This document shows, piece by piece, positions 62,623-64,000 of a stretch of DNA of 64,000 bases (positions within the stretch are counted from its first letter, which is position 1; the number at the start of each line of letters is the position of its first letter). The stretch is from contig NZ_CP115300.1 in the NCBI RefSeq assembly GCF_027625935.1, positions 5,394,001 through 5,458,000 of the forward strand, read 5' to 3'. Source of the DNA: Streptomyces camelliae (lineage in GTDB: Bacteria > Actinomycetota > Actinomycetes > Streptomycetales > Streptomycetaceae). Made by a program: the position numbers and the translations under genes. Under the pieces are notes generated by a model. That model saw only the letters and a list, made by a program, of their open reading frames with translations, was not told where the DNA came from and did no database searches.

Positions 62623-63915
62623 ATGGCGGACGCCGCGTCGCGGCTGAGGAGTCTTGCCGAGCAGGTACTGGGAACACCGCTGCCGCTCCGGCTGCGGGCC
62701 TGGGACGGATCGCAGGCCGGGCCGCCGGACGCGCCGGCGCTGGTCGTGCGCAACCGCCGCGCCCTGCGCCGGATGCTGTTCAAACCGGGTGAACTCGGCC
62801 TCGCCCGCGCCTGGGTCGCCGGTGACCTGGACATCGAGGGCGACCTGTACACCGCCCTCGACGCGATGGCGGCCCTGGTGTGGGAGCGCGGGGAGGACTC
62901 CAGGACCCTCCTCCAGGCCCTGCGCGACCCGGACGTACGCGCCGCCGCCCGCGACCTGCTCAAGCTCGTCGGCCTCCCGTTCCCGCCCGCCCCGCCGCGC
63001 GAGGAGGTGCGCAGGCCCCGCAGGCATCTGCACAGCCGGCACACCGACAAGCGGGCCATCAGCCACCACTACGACGTCGGCAACGACTTCTACGAGCTCG
63101 TCCTGGGCCCGTCCATGGTGTACTCCTGCGCATACTGGGAGGACGGCGGCTCGCTTGAGTCCGCCCAGCGCGACAAGCTCGAACTCATCTGCGCCAAGCT
63201 CGGCCTGAAGGAGGGTCAGCGGCTGCTGGACGTCGGCTGCGGCTGGGGCTCGATGGCCATCCACGCGGCCCGCGAGCACGGCGTGAGCGTCGTCGGGATC
63301 ACCCTTTCCCAGGAACAGGCCGCCTACGCCCGTAAGCGGGTCGCCGACGAGGGACTGGCCGACCGGGTGGAGATCCGCGTCCAGGACTACCGGGACGTGA
63401 CGGACGGGCCCTTCGACGCCATCTCCTCCATCGGCATGGCCGAACACGTCGGCGCCGAACGCTATCTGGAGTACGCCAACCAGCTGTACACGCTGCTCAA
63501 GCCGGGCGGACGGCTGCTCAACCACCAGATCGCCCGCCGTCCGCAGCGCGACGAATCGGCGTACGAGGTGGACGCGTTCATCGACGCCTACGTCTTCCCC
63601 GACGGTGAGCTCGCACCCGTAGGCACCACGGTCACCCAGCTGGAGCGCGCCGGGTTCGAGGTGCGGGACGTGGAGTCGATCCGCGAGCACTACGCCCGCA
63701 CCCTGCGGCAGTGGGTCGCCAACCTGGAGGCGGACTGGGCCCGCGCGGTCCGGCTCACCAGCCCCGGCCGGGCCCGTGTCTGGCGGCTGTACATGGCCGC
63801 CTGCGCGCTGGCCTTCGAACGCAACCGCATCGGCGTCAACCAGGTCCTGGCCGTCCGCACTCCGGAGTCGGGTTCTTCCGGGCTGCGGCTGCGCACCCGC
63901 ACCTGGCACGCCTGA
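62623..63915 (+). CDS. cfa: Cyclopropane-fatty-acyl-phospholipid synthase family methyltransferase
   Basis: A 430-residue SAM-dependent enzyme that modifies double bonds of membrane phospholipid acyl chains. The N-terminal domain (ARAWVAGDLDIEGDLYTALD) is family-specific. The catalytic part shows HYDVGNDFYELVLGPSMVYS, SAM motif I LLDVGCGWGSMAIHAAREHG, and ISSIGMAEHVG with the Glu/His of the active site, then IDAYVFPDGELAPVG. The ATG at 62623 follows TGGAGGTG. Together with the desaturase at 8.3-9.3 kb the window encodes both making and capping of unsaturation. It ends at a strong terminator. Confidence 0.93.
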   Translation: MADAASRLRSLAEQVLGTPLPLRLRAWDGSQAGPPDAPALVVRNRRALRRMLFKPGELGLARAWVAGDLDIEGDLYTALDAMAALVWERGEDSRTLLQALRDPDVRAAARDLLKLVGLPFPPAPPREEVRRPRRHLHSRHTDKRAISHHYDVGNDFYELVLGPSMVYSCAYWEDGGSLESAQRDKLELICAKLGLKEGQRLLDVGCGWGSMAIHAAREHGVSVVGITLSQEQAAYARKRVADEGLADRVEIRVQDYRDVTDGPFDAISSIGMAEHVGAERYLEYANQLYTLLKPGGRLLNHQIARRPQRDESAYEVDAFIDAYVFPDGELAPVGTTVTQLERAGFEVRDVESIREHYARTLRQWVANLEADWARAVRLTSPGRARVWRLYMAACALAFERNRIGVNQVLAVRTPESGSSGLRLRTRTWHA

Positions 63916-63919
63916 CACG

Positions 63920-63959
63920 GCGAGGGGCCCCGCTCCGGTGACGGAACGGGGCCCCTCGC
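63920..63959. terminator. Bidirectional terminator after cfa
   Basis: Perfect 13-bp arms GCGAGGGGCCCCG (63920-63932) and CGGGGCCCCTCGC (63947-63959) with a further TCCG/CGGA pairing in the loop. It lies between cfa and the convergent gene at the right edge. Confidence 0.9.
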
Positions 63960-63971
63960 ACTGCCGTACGG

Positions 63972-64000
63972 CTACTCGGCCTTGATCGCCGTCAGCATGT
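63972..64000 (-). CDS. 3' end of a minus-strand gene, possibly FtsX-type permease
   Basis: Only the last codons lie in the window: on the minus strand they read MLTAIKAE and stop (TAG, 63972-63974). The ending resembles that of FtsX-like ABC permeases (compare NVLNAIATD in the permease at 33-35.7 kb). The strong terminator at 63920-63959 lies just downstream of it. Too little is visible for a firm call. Confidence 0.45.

Overview
The window is a high-G+C actinobacterial chromosome segment. Third codon positions are strongly G/C, GTG and TTG starts are common, and start/stop overlaps (ATGA, GTGA) are frequent. Gene content and order (galTEK, ppc, pth-rplY-prs-glmU, tRNA-Gln, mfd, CYP107P-type P450, two rpf genes, eno, DivIC-like, DUF501, ppx, ndh, cfa) match the core of a Streptomyces chromosome, as I remember the SCO3138-SCO3091 interval of S. 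coelicolor. That match is from memory and was not computed.

Layout. 0.2-3.4 kb: galactose operon galT-galE-galK behind a repeat-bearing leader. 3.4-4.5 kb: a coupled small-gene pair that looks like a toxin-antitoxin module, plus a GNAT gene. 4.8-7.6 kb: an orphan LuxR-type response regulator, a MarR regulator divergent from a methyltransferase with duplicated operator-like sites, a VOC protein, and a csbD-like stress gene behind a sigma-B-like promoter and ending in a 12-bp repeat array. 7.6-12.4 kb: desaturase-TetR operon divergent from ppc. 12.4-17.3 kb: housekeeping block pth, rplY, prs, glmU and tRNA-Gln(TTG). 17.3-19.6 kb: a LAGLIDADG-like gene next to the tRNA and an orphan histidine kinase.

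19.6-25.4 kb is the most unusual part: a compact locus with three predicted toxin/immunity units. A YwqJ-type deaminase and a SUKH-3 protein lie on the minus strand. Divergently there is a WHH-nuclease/SUKH fusion, followed by a 1096-residue protein joining an Imm35-like domain, a roughly 680-residue Pro/Gly/Ala linker, a nucleic-acid-deaminase domain and a SUKH-4 domain. Toxin and immunity domains on one chain, with no visible secretion signal, suggest an intracellular or self-restrained system rather than a classical exported toxin.

25.4-32.3 kb: an ECF sigma factor with a SnoaL-like tail behind a perfect hairpin, an EthD gene fused to the remains of a reductase gene, a coiled-coil DivIVA-like protein, an acetate-type symporter with its DUF485 partner, and an MFS exporter. 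32.3-39.6 kb: a MacB/FtsX-type ABC exporter and mfd. 39.6-44.2 kb: MerR/SDR pair, secreted HNH nuclease, GNAT, lipoproteins. 44.4-46.9 kb: a solitary HTH-methyltransferase-TRD protein. Its coding sequence holds eleven 27-bp units, each carrying a TGTGAAC-type heptamer that also forms the arms of a palindrome in its own promoter. 47-53.6 kb: Ser/Thr kinase with TPR tail and neighbours, SurA-like lipoprotein, MazG, P450. 53.7-57 kb: DUF899 protein and two resuscitation-promoting factors, the second behind a ydaO (c-di-AMP) riboswitch. 57-64 kb: eno, divIC-like, DUF501, ppx/gppA, a Rex-type operator before ndh, cfa, and the 3' end of a further gene, probably an FtsX-type permease.
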